Assembly (NCBI RefSeq): GCF_037335815.1
Contig: NZ_CP147841.1
Location: forward strand, 2,294,001 to 2,358,000
Source of the DNA: Salinirubellus litoreus
GTDB taxonomy: Archaea; Halobacteriota; Halobacteria; Halobacteriales; Haloarculaceae
Direction of reading: 5' to 3'
DNA length: 64,000 nucleotides
Shown in pieces: positions 1 through 8,103 of this stretch. The position numbers were made by a program, and so were the translations under genes. Each line of letters starts with the position of its first letter. Positions within the stretch are counted from its first letter, which is position 1. The notes under the pieces are model-generated. The model had not been told where the DNA came from. It saw only the letters and a list, made by a program, of their open reading frames with translations, and made no database searches.

Positions 1-239
1 ATCTCCACACAGCGAAACCGAATAGAGAGACACTCACGGACTGATCCTATTCACTTGATATAGCCGCTGATCACCGTTTTCGGTGGCGTCTAAACAAGGC
101 CCAATAAGGGTATGCTCAAACAGTACGACTCGTGTCGGAGGTGTTGGACCCAACATACACCCTTGGGTGAGGACTGATTCCCCGATGTCAGTATCCGAGG
201 CCCCTGCCTACTGGAGACGACGGACTAATTCACGGCCGC

Positions 240-470
240 TTATTTGGATGCTGCGGGACGAAGATCTCGCCACCGGAGTGATGCCGTCTCGCCATCCGTT
301 AGCTCGACCTGGTAGAGGTACCGGTCACGTTCGTCTCCAGTCGCGTTATCCGCGTCGTCTCGCCAGACCTCGACGATGGTCCCGAAATGGCCGTGGAGTC
401 GATCGAAATCCGGATCATCCTCGTCAGGGATGTCGATACGAACACGGTCACCGGCCTCGAACCGTTGCAT
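240..470 (-). CDS. Small SH3-like protein (DUF8139-like)
   Basis: The product is 76 residues, very acidic, and opens with MQRFEAGDRVRIDIPDE. It reads as one small beta-barrel (KOW/SH3-like) module: GDRVRI near residue 8, HGHFGTIVEV near 27, YLYQVEL near 51 and a closing LRWRDLRP. I recall similar proteins in haloarchaea near mobile-element genes (DUF8139), but the biochemical role is unknown. It lies 83 bases downstream of the recombinase gene on the same strand. The reading frame runs open further upstream, but that extension overlaps the recombinase in another frame and has no protein-like composition, so the ATG at 470 is chosen. Binding of nucleic acid is only a guess from the fold. Confidence 0.75.
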   Translation of the reverse strand: MQRFEAGDRVRIDIPDEDDPDFDRLHGHFGTIVEVWRDDADNATGDERDRYLYQVELTDGETASLRWRDLRPAASK

Positions 471-553
471 TACAAGGAGGAGCGTTCGGAAGCGGATTGA
501 ACCTTGTGCGCGATATTGGTGGCCCCAGCGAACGACGAGGACCTTCGGTGGGA

Positions 554-1147
554 TCAGCTGCGCATGGCCTCGCCGATCCGGCGCTCGGTCGGCTCGGTCA
601 GATACGGCTCGATTGCCGAGTAATCCGACCACCCGCCGATCGCCATCATCGTCCGGACGTCGACCTGCCGCTCGACGAGGTGGTAGGTCGCCCACGATCG
701 TCGGAGGTCGTGGCTCGAGACATGGCCCCACCGCCAGTCGTCGGTCTCCTCGCGGAGCTGCTGGCGGGCCTCCCGGACCCACCGCCGGGCCGTCGATGTC
801 GATGACGACACCCAGGAGTCGGCGGCTGCTAACTCCCGTTCGCGGCTGTATTTGTGGATGTCGTCGGCGAGAGCCTCGGGCATCCAGGCATCCCGGACCT
901 TCGGCTCCCCGCCCACGGTGTTCTTGCCCCGAACCTCGAACAGCCACACCTCCCCGTCCTCGGACCACCGGAGATGCCGGTCCGCCGGGTAGGAGACCTC
1001 GTCGGCCCGGAGCCCACACCGGCCCATGAGCTGGACGGCGATCTCCCGCTTCCAATCAACAGCACCGGCCGTCCGTTCGAGCTGGTCGAGTTCCTCAGGG
1101 GCAAGCCAGCACTTTGGGACAGAGCCGGCGTCGTCGATCCGAACCAT
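554..1147 (-). CDS. Tyrosine recombinase (catalytic domain, short form)
   Basis: The product is 197 residues and corresponds to the catalytic domain of XerC/D-type integrases. Visible motifs are box I around GLRADEV (residue ~45), RGKN (~74), the box II core SSHDLRR (~143), the GGW motif (~165) and the likely nucleophile Tyr in IEPYL (~172). The N-terminal core-binding domain of a full integrase (about 100 residues) is missing; either this is a natural short haloarchaeal form or the gene has lost its 5' part. It probably served integration or excision of the island. It is unrelated in detail to the second recombinase at 6467-7585. Confidence 0.85.
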   Translation of the reverse strand: MVRIDDAGSVPKCWLAPEELDQLERTAGAVDWKREIAVQLMGRCGLRADEVSYPADRHLRWSEDGEVWLFEVRGKNTVGGEPKVRDAWMPEALADDIHKYSRERELAAADSWVSSSTSTARRWVREARQQLREETDDWRWGHVSSHDLRRSWATYHLVERQVDVRTMMAIGGWSDYSAIEPYLTEPTERRIGEAMRS

Positions 1148-1362
1148 GCACGGATAGTTCAGACAATGCGGCTATAACCTACCGGTGAACACGGCTTGAT
1201 TACCTCGATCACCCCAGGATTCCGGCCGTTCGTAACCGGGTTGTGGAAGAAAGCGACTGTTCAGTTCGTTGAATATGGGACGTTCACACTGTTGTAACTG
1301 AGACCATCCCACAGACAATTGTCCGGGTGAAACTTGTACTATTACTTGTGTAAACACAATAT
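1148..1362. other. Intergenic region between recombinase and first pentapeptide gene
   Basis: No gene is seen in these 215 bases. An AT-rich stretch just before 1363 (acttgtgtaaacacaatat) is the likely promoter zone for the pentapeptide gene, but no convincing BRE/TATA pair could be fixed. Confidence 0.4.
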
Positions 1363-2838
1363 ATGAATGACAATCCCGACGGCGATGAGTCGAAGTCGAC
1401 TACGTGCCCCTTCACGCCGAGCGAACTTGATGTCTGGGTACCGGCACTAATCCATCCAGACATAGAGTGCTCGCGGCCAGTCTGGGAGAACGCAAGCGGA
1501 GCTCGATGTGTATGGCACGCTGACGGCGCAGACAAACCAGCAGGTGAGTTGGCAGACACCGTCAGGGACGGAAAGTTGGCCGGAGCCCGCGTCTGCGAGA
1601 GTAACCTCACCACGGTATCCTTCCCTAAGGATTCAGTTCTCTGGAAGGCTGACCTCTCTGGGGTAAATCTCCAGGGTGTCAAACTACTTGGAGCATATCT
1701 CCGAGGCGCAGACCTCTCTGGGGCATACCTCTGGGACGCCAGTCTCCTCGAGGCGGACTTCCGGGGCGCGGATCTCACCGATGCGAACTTTTGGGGTGCA
1801 GACCTCTCTGGAGCATACTTCCGTGGCGCAGATCTCACCGATGTGAACTTTTGGGATGCTAATCTCTTTGGGGCGGATCTCCGGGACGCTGATCTTTCCG
1901 AGGTAAATCTCCAAGGTGCCGATCTTTCTGGGGCCGATCTCCGGGCTACCGATCTTTCCGGGAAGGACCTCTGTGACGCTAATTTCTCCCGGGCGGACCT
2001 CCGAGACGCTGACCTCTCCCGGGTGGACTTCCGAGGTGCCGATCTTTCTGGGGCCGATCTCCGGGCTACCGATCTTTCCGGGAAGGACCTCCGAGACGCT
2101 AATTTCTCCCGGGCGGATCTCCGAGACGCTGATCTCTCCAAGGCGGACCTCCGAGGTGCCGATCTTTCTGGGGCCGATCTCCGGGCTACCGATCTTTCCG
2201 GGAAGGACCTCCGAGACGCTAATTTCTCCCGGACGGACCTCCGAGACGCTGACCTCTCCCGGGTGGACCTCCGAGACGCTAACCTCTCCAAGGCAGACCT
2301 CCGAGGCGCCGACCTCTCAGTTCTTACTTTGAACCAGAATACACAAATTAGCGGTTTCTGTAATCGGGCAGAAGAACCAGATGAGTGGGACCAACTGGCT
2401 CGAGGATATCATGATCTCAAATCCGAGTGTAGTTCTAACGGGCTCGATGAAAAAGCAAGAATGGTGCATTCGCTCGAGCGGTGGGCCCGAACGAGAGAGG
2501 CTCTGGCGCGCCGGGACATCACAACCACGTTGAGTGGAGCCCTCTCCCGGTTTCTCACGGGGTATGGCACGCGGGTTTCATACGTGCTTTCCTGGACCAT
2601 CGCAGTAATACTGTTCACGACTCTCTGGTATGAATGGACTGCCCCGGCCGCTGTTTGGAGAGGGGGGCCTCTATACTACAGTATTACCACATTCGTAACA
2701 TCTCCACCTCACCCCCCAGATACAGATACTGGATTGATTGGCATTGTCACTGAGTTTATTGTATTATTTGAGACATATTTCGGAACGATACTCATCATTC
2801 TATTAGGCTATGTCCTTGGGAACCGAGACCAACTCTGA
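1363..2838 (+). CDS. Pentapeptide-repeat protein with C-terminal 2-TM channel-like domain
   Basis: The product is 491 residues in three parts. Residues ~1-80 form a cysteine-containing haloarchaeal N-terminal region (TCPFTP, then ECSRPVW and RCVWHAD) that may bind metal. Residues ~85-325 are a long A(D/N)LxG/R pentapeptide solenoid, a right-handed quadrilateral beta-helix. After a ~70-residue helical linker, residues ~395-491 hold two hydrophobic helices flanking YYSITTFVTSPP, placed where an ion-channel pore loop would sit. The potassium selectivity motif GYG is absent. The protein is expected in the membrane with the solenoid in the cytoplasm. Part of the solenoid consists of identical 120-base repeats. 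The gene is followed by a paralogue. Function is unknown; channel activity is inference. Confidence 0.85.
   Translation: MNDNPDGDESKSTTCPFTPSELDVWVPALIHPDIECSRPVWENASGARCVWHADGADKPAGELADTVRDGKLAGARVCESNLTTVSFPKDSVLWKADLSGVNLQGVKLLGAYLRGADLSGAYLWDASLLEADFRGADLTDANFWGADLSGAYFRGADLTDVNFWDANLFGADLRDADLSEVNLQGADLSGADLRATDLSGKDLCDANFSRADLRDADLSRVDFRGADLSGADLRATDLSGKDLRDANFSRADLRDADLSKADLRGADLSGADLRATDLSGKDLRDANFSRTDLRDADLSRVDLRDANLSKADLRGADLSVLTLNQNTQISGFCNRAEEPDEWDQLARGYHDLKSECSSNGLDEKARMVHSLERWARTREALARRDITTTLSGALSRFLTGYGTRVSYVLSWTIAVILFTTLWYEWTAPAAVWRGGPLYYSITTFVTSPPHPPDTDTGLIGIVTEFIVLFETYFGTILIILLGYVLGNRDQL
1921..2280 (+). repeat. Three tandem 120-base repeats inside the pentapeptide gene
   Basis: Units start at 1921, 2041 and 2161. 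The first ~50 bases of each are identical and the rest nearly so. Each unit encodes 40 residues, i.e. eight pentapeptides or two solenoid coils. This points to recent in-frame duplication by slippage or recombination. Confidence 0.9.
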
Positions 2839-2972
2839 GCGCAGTGTAAATATCTTTGGAAGTCGCCGACTGGTTGTGCGATAAGGCGGTCATCGAGGGT
2901 GGAATAATTACTGTTCAGCTTTTTTGAGCTAACAGGGAAAGGTTGGTTGCGCTGCTACCAGATATACGGATT

Positions 2973-4181
2973 ATGTCCAACAACGACCAAGACTCCGACA
3001 CGTCGCCCCCATCGACGTGTACGTTCATGCCAAAGGAACTCGACGCACCAAAGTTTATGATTGAGAGCCTAAAGGGATGCTCGCGACCGATCTGGGAGGG
3101 GGCGGATGCGAGCCGGTGTGTCTGGCATGCCGACAGCGCGGAGAAGCCCCCGGAGGACTTGGCAGCCACGGTGGAGGATGGGGATCTGGCCGGCGCCCGC
3201 GTCCAGGAGAGTGATCTTACCGCGGTTCCGTTCTCCGAGAACTCAATCCTCCGATTCGCCGATCTCACCGGGGCTGACCTTACAGGCGCTGATCTAACCA
3301 GGGCGGACCTCGGGGGCGCTAACCTCGCCGGGGCGATCCTCTGGGACACCTCCCTCGCCGAAGCAGATCTCATGCGCGCCGACCTCACCGAAGCGGGCCT
3401 CGCGGGCGCCGACCTCGCCGGCACAGTCCTCTGGGACGCCGATCTCACCGGAGCGGACCTCGGGGGCGCCGATCTCACCGGAGCGGACCTCGGGGGCGCC
3501 GACCTCGCCGGCACGATCCTCTGGGACGCCGATCTCACCGGAGCAGTCCTCACGGGCGCAGACCTCGCCGGAGCGAATCTCGAGGGCGCAGACCTCACCG
3601 AGGCGTCCCTCTTGGATGCCGACCTCCGAAACGCCCTCTTGGCCGAGACCATCCTCACTGGCGTCTCGCTTGCCCGGAGCACAAGCATAGACGACCCTGC
3701 AGATCGGATTAAAAAGGAGGATCTTAGCAGGTCTGAGCCGCAGCTCTATGACATACTCGCCCGGACTAATCACGAGCTCAGGGCGGCGTATAGCGACAAC
3801 GGGTTGACCGGTCGCGCCCGCCACGCCCGTGTTCGGGAACGCACCGCACGGCGCAAGGAGGCCTTCGCTGAGGAGAGCTGGTGGGGGACCGTCGCGGGGA
3901 TCGGGTCGCTGCTCTCGAAGGTCATCACCGGCTACGGGGTGCAACTCCGGTGGGTCGGGCTGGTGATGCTCCTGCTATATGGCGTGTCGGCTGGGATCTA
4001 CTGGTGGGAGGGGATGGCCTTTGATCGAGCCCTCTACTACAGTATCGTGACGTTCACTACCTCCCCGCCGGAGTCGCCCCCGCTGGGAATTGCGAGCGTC
4101 GTCGCGGGGATTGAGACGTTCGCCGGGACCGCCACCATCGTGCTGTTAGGCTACGTGCTCGCCAGACGTGAGCAGGTCTGA
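2973..4181 (+). CDS. Second pentapeptide-repeat protein with 2-TM channel-like domain
   Basis: The product is about 402 residues from the ATG at 2973; a TTG ten codons upstream is less likely. It has the same layout as its neighbour: a Cys-containing N-terminal region (STCTFMP, CSRPIWEGA, RCVWHADSAEKPPEDL), a pentapeptide solenoid rich in ADLxGADL (about residues 85-235), a helical linker, and a C-terminal pair of hydrophobic helices around YYSIVTFTTSPP. The TFxTSPP sequence is therefore shared by both proteins. The gene is more GC-rich than the first copy, so the pair was not made by a very recent duplication. It sits 134 bases downstream in the same orientation. Function is unknown. Confidence 0.85.
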   Translation: MSNNDQDSDTSPPSTCTFMPKELDAPKFMIESLKGCSRPIWEGADASRCVWHADSAEKPPEDLAATVEDGDLAGARVQESDLTAVPFSENSILRFADLTGADLTGADLTRADLGGANLAGAILWDTSLAEADLMRADLTEAGLAGADLAGTVLWDADLTGADLGGADLTGADLGGADLAGTILWDADLTGAVLTGADLAGANLEGADLTEASLLDADLRNALLAETILTGVSLARSTSIDDPADRIKKEDLSRSEPQLYDILARTNHELRAAYSDNGLTGRARHARVRERTARRKEAFAEESWWGTVAGIGSLLSKVITGYGVQLRWVGLVMLLLYGVSAGIYWWEGMAFDRALYYSIVTFTTSPPESPPLGIASVVAGIETFAGTATIVLLGYVLARREQV

Positions 4182-4654
4182 GCCGGGTTCCGACACGTAG
4201 GACGTTCACCACGCTGATCGGCGAAGATGAGACCAGTCGATGTACCGCGGGTGAGCCATTGTATCGATGAGACGACGTCCAGTGTCCTGATCTGAATCCG
4301 ATTCGGTATGGGGTCGGGGGAGCAGTTGTCGCGAGGGCTATCGTTGCTAGCTGCTACCGACGACAGACCGGGGGGCAGGCGTTCACCAGGATTTTCCAGG
4401 GGGCCCAGCAGGTCCGCACTAGGATCTCGGCAGGTCCCACCCAGCCCGACACCAGGTCACTCGACGACCTGGGGCAGACCCCTTACTGGAGCTCCTTGTC
4501 GAGGGTTTTAGAACTGCTCCGTCTGAGAATCGGCCGAACACCCTGGGTCACCCCAGGGGCACGGGCATACCGAACAAAACGAACAGGGATAGCCAGGGGG
4601 ACCCTCTCGACGAACGGAGGGTATGGACGACACCGAGACGGCGTGGGGAGCCGT
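4182..4654. other. 473 bases without a convincing gene
   Basis: Short open frames exist on both strands, but none has haloarchaeal composition or a recognisable motif. No repeat or RNA gene was recognised. Confidence 0.5.
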
Positions 4655-4885
4655 CTATTCGGCCTGGCGACGGTCGTCCCGTAGCTTCCGATTGTACCGC
4701 TCGATGAGGAGCGTGAGCTTGTCGTCCGCCGAGAGCTTCGACACGTCGACCTCGACAGTGCCCTCCAGGGCGTGCTCGATTCGGCGGACGGTCTCGGCGT
4801 CGAGCGTGGCGGGCTGCTCGCGGTGGTGTTCGTCACTCGATTCGTTGGGTCGGTCGTTGGATCGGAGACCCATACGAACCATCAC
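4655..4885 (-). CDS. Small hypothetical protein
   Basis: The product is up to 76 residues, or 72 from the internal ATG at 4873. It is hydrophilic and predicted helical, with a segment LDAETVRRIEHALEGTVEVDVSKLSADDKLTLLIERYNRKLRDD split over two helices. The acidic, helix-friendly composition suggests a real gene. A TATA-like stretch (about 4985-4993, read on the minus strand) lies upstream. I do not recognise the family. Confidence 0.5.
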   Translation of the reverse strand: MMVRMGLRSNDRPNESSDEHHREQPATLDAETVRRIEHALEGTVEVDVSKLSADDKLTLLIERYNRKLRDDRRQAE

Positions 4886-5147
4886 GACCGGCCGACGGAA
4901 AGGCTCTCGTGCGGGCTCTGCGGGTTCTGGGGGTCAGCGAGCGTGGATCTCTGCCCCGTATTAAACTACTTGATCCAATACCAAGTATAAATACTTGTTC
5001 GGCACGACATCTCGTGCCATCAAATTACTGCTGCAATCTCCTCATCATATGTGGGAGCGGTTTCAGAATTCATATTTGATTGGTGCCAAGACTCTGGTTT
5101 ACTATAAGGGGGCATGACGTGAGTACCAACACAGTTCCTTAAGCCAG

Positions 5148-5540
5148 TCATCCAGAAATCAATTCGAAATACACCGAACATTTTTTATAAAATAATTCGC
5201 CGTAATGTGGATCAGTGTCCGCTAGATACTCGTCTAACATTTCCATACAGAGATCCCCATTCCCATCCTCATCTTCATCTCGCGGTAGTGATCCCGGCTC
5301 GTATTCTCCCTCAAGATAAGATCTACCACGATATGAGATTACATACGATGATTCGGAAATCCGGTCAATTAGTTTAGAAATTTCTAACAAATAACACCGT
5401 GAGCGTATCGCTTCCTTTGTCCCAGGTATCTCACTGTGTTCGAACATATAATACTCCGTAGACCAGTCTTCATCGTCTAAATGTTCCAGAATTCGCTCAT
5501 CTAAAAGTGTCATCCATGGGGGCGAGCATCTGCCGCTCAT
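5148..5540 (-). CDS. Winged-helix protein, phage-repressor-like (second of pair)
   Basis: The product is 130 residues. It begins MSGRCSPPWMTLLDERILEHLDDE, matching the start of the preceding gene product (WMVLLDERILEKLDEE), so the two are paralogues. The N-terminal ~75 residues form a winged helix ending in YVISYRGRSYLEGEY; the acidic tail (DEDEDGNGD) and C-terminal segment are specific to this protein. Such proteins are commonly annotated in haloarchaea as PhiH1-repressor-like regulators. The start codon overlaps the upstream stop by four bases (ATGA at 5537-5540). Codon use is clearly AT-richer than the rest of the window, a sign of transfer. Confidence 0.65.
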   Translation of the reverse strand: MSGRCSPPWMTLLDERILEHLDDEDWSTEYYMFEHSEIPGTKEAIRSRCYLLEISKLIDRISESSYVISYRGRSYLEGEYEPGSLPRDEDEDGNGDLCMEMLDEYLADTDPHYGELFYKKCSVYFELISG

Positions 5541-5842
5541 GTAGAACCCTCTGTCACGCTTTGAGTGACCCCGGAATTTTCCTCGCTGCTGGCTTCGTTT
5601 GATGTGTTAATCTCGCCTCGGAGATAGGCAGATCCCCGCTCTGTGATCCGATAAACCCCATTTCCGACGTTCTCTACGAGGTCGTGTTCTGCTAACTTCC
5701 TCGCCCGATCACCGACGTGTTGGGCGCTATAGTGTATATATTCGTGTTTAGCCAGTTCAGAAGGAGTTTGAAACCCTTCCTCATCAAGCTTCTCTAAGAT
5801 CCTCTCATCAAGGAGGACCATCCACCTACCAGACTTTCTCAT
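5537..5842 (-). CDS. Winged-helix transcriptional regulator, PhiH1-repressor-like
   Basis: The product is 101 residues. WMVLLDERILEKLDEEG starts helix 1, followed by TPSELAKHEYIHYSAQHVGDR (helix-turn-helix, about 27-48), KLAEHDLVENVGNG (wing) and VYRITERGSAYLRGE, then a Ser/Glu-rich tail. This is the usual layout of the ~100-residue winged-helix regulators found in haloarchaeal viruses and plasmids. It leads a two-gene overlapping operon with its paralogue. An AT-rich region upstream (5843-5900) should hold its promoter. It probably represses genes of the island; the operator is not identified. Confidence 0.75.
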   Translation of the reverse strand: MRKSGRWMVLLDERILEKLDEEGFQTPSELAKHEYIHYSAQHVGDRARKLAEHDLVENVGNGVYRITERGSAYLRGEINTSNEASSEENSGVTQSVTEGST

Positions 5843-6033
5843 AGTACTATTACACCCTTCACTATGTTATCTCTACCGAATAGGGTATTATATCGTTTAT
5901 GAAAAGCTATAATAGTGTGCGGTGTGAGCGGGTTGTAGGACGCGCTAATGGCTCAAACGGTGCGATAGGGCACATAGGTAAGGCCGGCGGGGCAACGCCG
6001 GCCTGTGAAGGGGCGTCCATTCGAGGTTAGACG
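5843..6033. promoter_or_regulatory. AT-rich divergent control region with stem-loop
   Basis: This is the gap between the minus-strand winged-helix pair and the plus-strand integrase operon. Bases ~5850-5920 are AT-rich, with several TATA-like stretches on both strands. At 5981-6004 there is a perfect 9-base stem (AGGCCGGCG/CGCCGGCCT) with a six-base loop, 30 bases before the downstream start codon. It may be a 5' leader hairpin; no known riboswitch is recognised. Confidence 0.4.
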
Positions 6034-6303
6034 ATGAACGCAACCCCCGCGGGGCTGATCCCCCGCAAACGGCGGGAAGTACCGCTAGATAAAAAATCCG
6101 CTGTCAAGCAAGCCACCGCGATTCTCATGGAGGGCCTATCGGTAAAGCCAAATCTCAGTAGTTATTGGTACACCAATCATTCGAGGTCGAATCCGTTCCT
6201 TTCGTCTTGGCGATGCGAACTCAGACTGTCGAACGAACAGCACGCGGACGCGCATAACTACACTCATACGGCGGTCAGCATTTGGGAGGGTTCGACCTCA
6301 TGA
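6034..6303 (+). CDS. Hypothetical protein, first gene of integrase operon
   Basis: The product is 89 residues with no recognised domain; it contains KKSAVKQATAILMEGL and SSYWYTNHSRSNPFLSSW. The case for a real gene rests on the four-base overlap of its stop with the next start (ATGA at 6300-6303), the same arrangement as between the next two genes. The stretch around its start is GC-palindromic (ccccgcgggg). It could also be an untranslated leader that happens to be open. Confidence 0.45.
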   Translation: MNATPAGLIPRKRREVPLDKKSAVKQATAILMEGLSVKPNLSSYWYTNHSRSNPFLSSWRCELRLSNEQHADAHNYTHTAVSIWEGSTS

Positions 6304-6470
6304 CACACGATGCCACAATCACCCCACGAGCAGACGAGGCGGATTGTGACGAACCTGGCTGTGACACCAGCGAGTTACTTGCAACAGTCGATCCTGACGG
6401 TAATCATCCGATCCGGACGCTATGTCCGGCCCACCGGGTGACCTACCTCCGTGAGGTGAACAGCAAATGA
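6300..6470 (+). CDS. Small zinc-finger-like protein
   Basis: The product is 56 residues from the ATG at 6300. One Cys pair (ADCDEPGC, residues ~15-20) and a later LCPAHR Cys/His pair (residues ~41-45) could together bind one zinc ion. Start and stop both overlap neighbours by four bases, so it is translationally coupled to the integrase. Small zinc fingers next to integrases are frequent in haloarchaeal mobile elements. A role in excision is possible but not shown. Confidence 0.7.
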   Translation: MTHDATITPRADEADCDEPGCDTSELLATVDPDGNHPIRTLCPAHRVTYLREVNSK

Positions 6471-7585
6471 GTCGCCTAGTGGCTGCGCCACCCTCATCAT
6501 ACCGTGTTCGGATCGCCCCGACGGCTGATGGGAGTGGCGACCGCGTCCCCGACCTCTCGCCGCGGGAGGCACTCGAACGGTGGCTCGACAAGATCCGCGT
6601 CTCAATGGCCGAGTCGAGCGTCTCGGCGTACCACTACCAGATGAAACTGTTCGTCGAGTGGTGCGAGGCCGAGGGGATCACCCCGATTGGCGATCTCGAT
6701 GGGTGGGACCTCGAATCCTACGAGACCTACCGGCGTAGCGAGGACCTCAATCCGCCCACGTTGAACAAGGAGATGCTCACCCTCGGCCGGTTCCTCGAGT
6801 ACTGCGCGAAGATCGAACTCGTCGACGATTCACTCCCCGAGAAGGTCGATCCACCGGCGATTCCCCGGGACGCGCGGGCCGACGACACGATGCTCCACCC
6901 CGGGGACGCGAAGGCGCTCCTCGACTACTACGACGAGGACCCTGAGCAGCGCCACTCCCGAGCGCACGCGCTGCTCTCGCTCGCTTGGTACACGGGGGCC
7001 CGGCTCGGGGCGCTCCGCGGGGTCGATCTCGAAGACTACCACCCCGAGGCGCAGTACATCCAGTTCGTCCACCGACCCGACGAGGAGACTCCTCTCAAGA
7101 ACGGGTACGAGGGCGAGCGCGCCGTCGGTCTCACCGACGAGGTGTGTGACGTCCTCGACACTTACATCGTCCGCAATCGGCACGACAAGTACGACGAGTA
7201 CGGTCGTCGCCCGCTGATCACGAGCCAGGTCGGTCGGGCGTCGAAGAACGCCGTCCGCGCTTGGATGTACCTCGCGACGGTGCCGTGCCTTCATTCTCCG
7301 TGTCCACACGGGAACGAGCGGCCGACCTGTGACTACGTCGACTACTCCGAGGCGAGCAAGTGCCCGTCTTCGCGGAGCCCCCACCAGGTCCGGACCGGAT
7401 CGATCACCTGGCACCGGAATCGCGGATGGCCCGCCGAGGAACTCTCGAAGAAGGTGAACTCCTCGGTCCGGGTGATCGAGGAGCACTACGACAAGCCGAG
7501 CCACATTGAGTCACTTGAGGAACGCCGGCGTCGGTACACTGAGTTACTCGATTTCGACGACGAGCCCGAAGGTGATTCTGAATGA
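6467..7585 (+). CDS. Tyrosine site-specific integrase
   Basis: The product is 372 residues, full length for haloarchaeal phage-type integrases. The N-terminal core-binding domain covers about residues 25-125 (REALERWLDKIRVSMAESSV, YHYQMKLFVEWCE). The catalytic domain holds box I (WYTGARLGALRGVDL, ~172-186), PHQVRTGSITWHRNRGWP as box II (~305-322) and the likely nucleophile Tyr in EEHYDKP (~343). A cysteine-rich insert (PCLHSPCPHGNERPTC) sits before box II. It is co-transcribed with the two overlapping small genes upstream. It should catalyse integration or excision of the island; no tRNA attachment site was found nearby. Confidence 0.93.
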   Translation: MSRLVAAPPSSYRVRIAPTADGSGDRVPDLSPREALERWLDKIRVSMAESSVSAYHYQMKLFVEWCEAEGITPIGDLDGWDLESYETYRRSEDLNPPTLNKEMLTLGRFLEYCAKIELVDDSLPEKVDPPAIPRDARADDTMLHPGDAKALLDYYDEDPEQRHSRAHALLSLAWYTGARLGALRGVDLEDYHPEAQYIQFVHRPDEETPLKNGYEGERAVGLTDEVCDVLDTYIVRNRHDKYDEYGRRPLITSQVGRASKNAVRAWMYLATVPCLHSPCPHGNERPTCDYVDYSEASKCPSSRSPHQVRTGSITWHRNRGWPAEELSKKVNSSVRVIEEHYDKPSHIESLEERRRRYTELLDFDDEPEGDSE

Positions 7586-7652
7586 TGGTTTGGAACCGCC
7601 CCGACCCACTCGATTCTGCGACGAGCGGACGCGAGGAGCGAACCGAGCGTCC

Positions 7653-7728
7653 GGCGGATTTGAACCTGAGAGGGCGTGCGCCGCGACCGAAGGGAGCGAG
7701 CACGTCCGACCGTGGTTCAGTATCCGCC
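7653..7728. repeat. Imperfect palindromic repeat, copy 1
   Basis: The left arm starts GGCGGATTTGAACC and the right arm ends GGTTCAGTATCCGCC, with inner arms GGGCGTGC/GCACGTCC around a loop containing GACCGAAGGGAGC. A second copy lies at 8640-8714. A piece of the outer flank (CCGCCCCGACCCACTCG) also occurs alone at 7596-7612, directly after the integrase stop. Confidence 0.8.
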
Positions 7729-7923
7729 CCGACCCACCTGCTCCCTTCGGTCGTATGAACCAACAGATAGCGCCGAGGTCCGAATAAACAATCCCGGAAG
7801 CGGCCTCGGTGACTCCATCCGTTCGGCGGATGGGGGCCGCGCCCTGTGTGTGTTTTGAAAAGAAGTCCCGTTGACGCAGGTAGTTATCGGCTCACCAGAA
7901 CCGTCGAGAACGAGGGGGCTTGA

Positions 7924-8103
7924 CTACTCGGGGTGTTCGTACATCCAGGTGGTGCCCCCGACACCCTTCGAGAACGCTTCATCCGGGCCGAGACACACAC
8001 TCTCCAGGTCCTCGTCCTCGAATGGGATGGTTGAACCCGGTCCGCGTCCCGGAACGGCTCGCCGCACACGGGACACGCGACGTCGATACGGAACGGTATC
8101 CAT
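7924..8103 (-). pseudogene. Frameshifted small zinc-finger gene remnant
   Basis: On the minus strand one frame reads RIDVACPVCGEPFRDADRV (about 8085-8030) and a second frame continues STIPFEDEDLESVCLGPDEA and then VGGTTWMYEHPE to a TAG at 7924. Joined, these give a plausible ~60-residue haloarchaeal zinc-finger protein with a CxxC pair and a later Cys. The frame break is near the Val-Gln codons around 8030, and the start region (ATG at 8103) is in the wrong frame for the CPVC part. I read this as a decayed gene. A sequencing error is possible but would have to occur twice. Confidence 0.45.

Noticed and set aside
83..805. A 240-residue plus-strand open frame at the left edge
   Set aside because: It runs antisense to the recombinase and the small SH3-like gene; basic, low-complexity composition.
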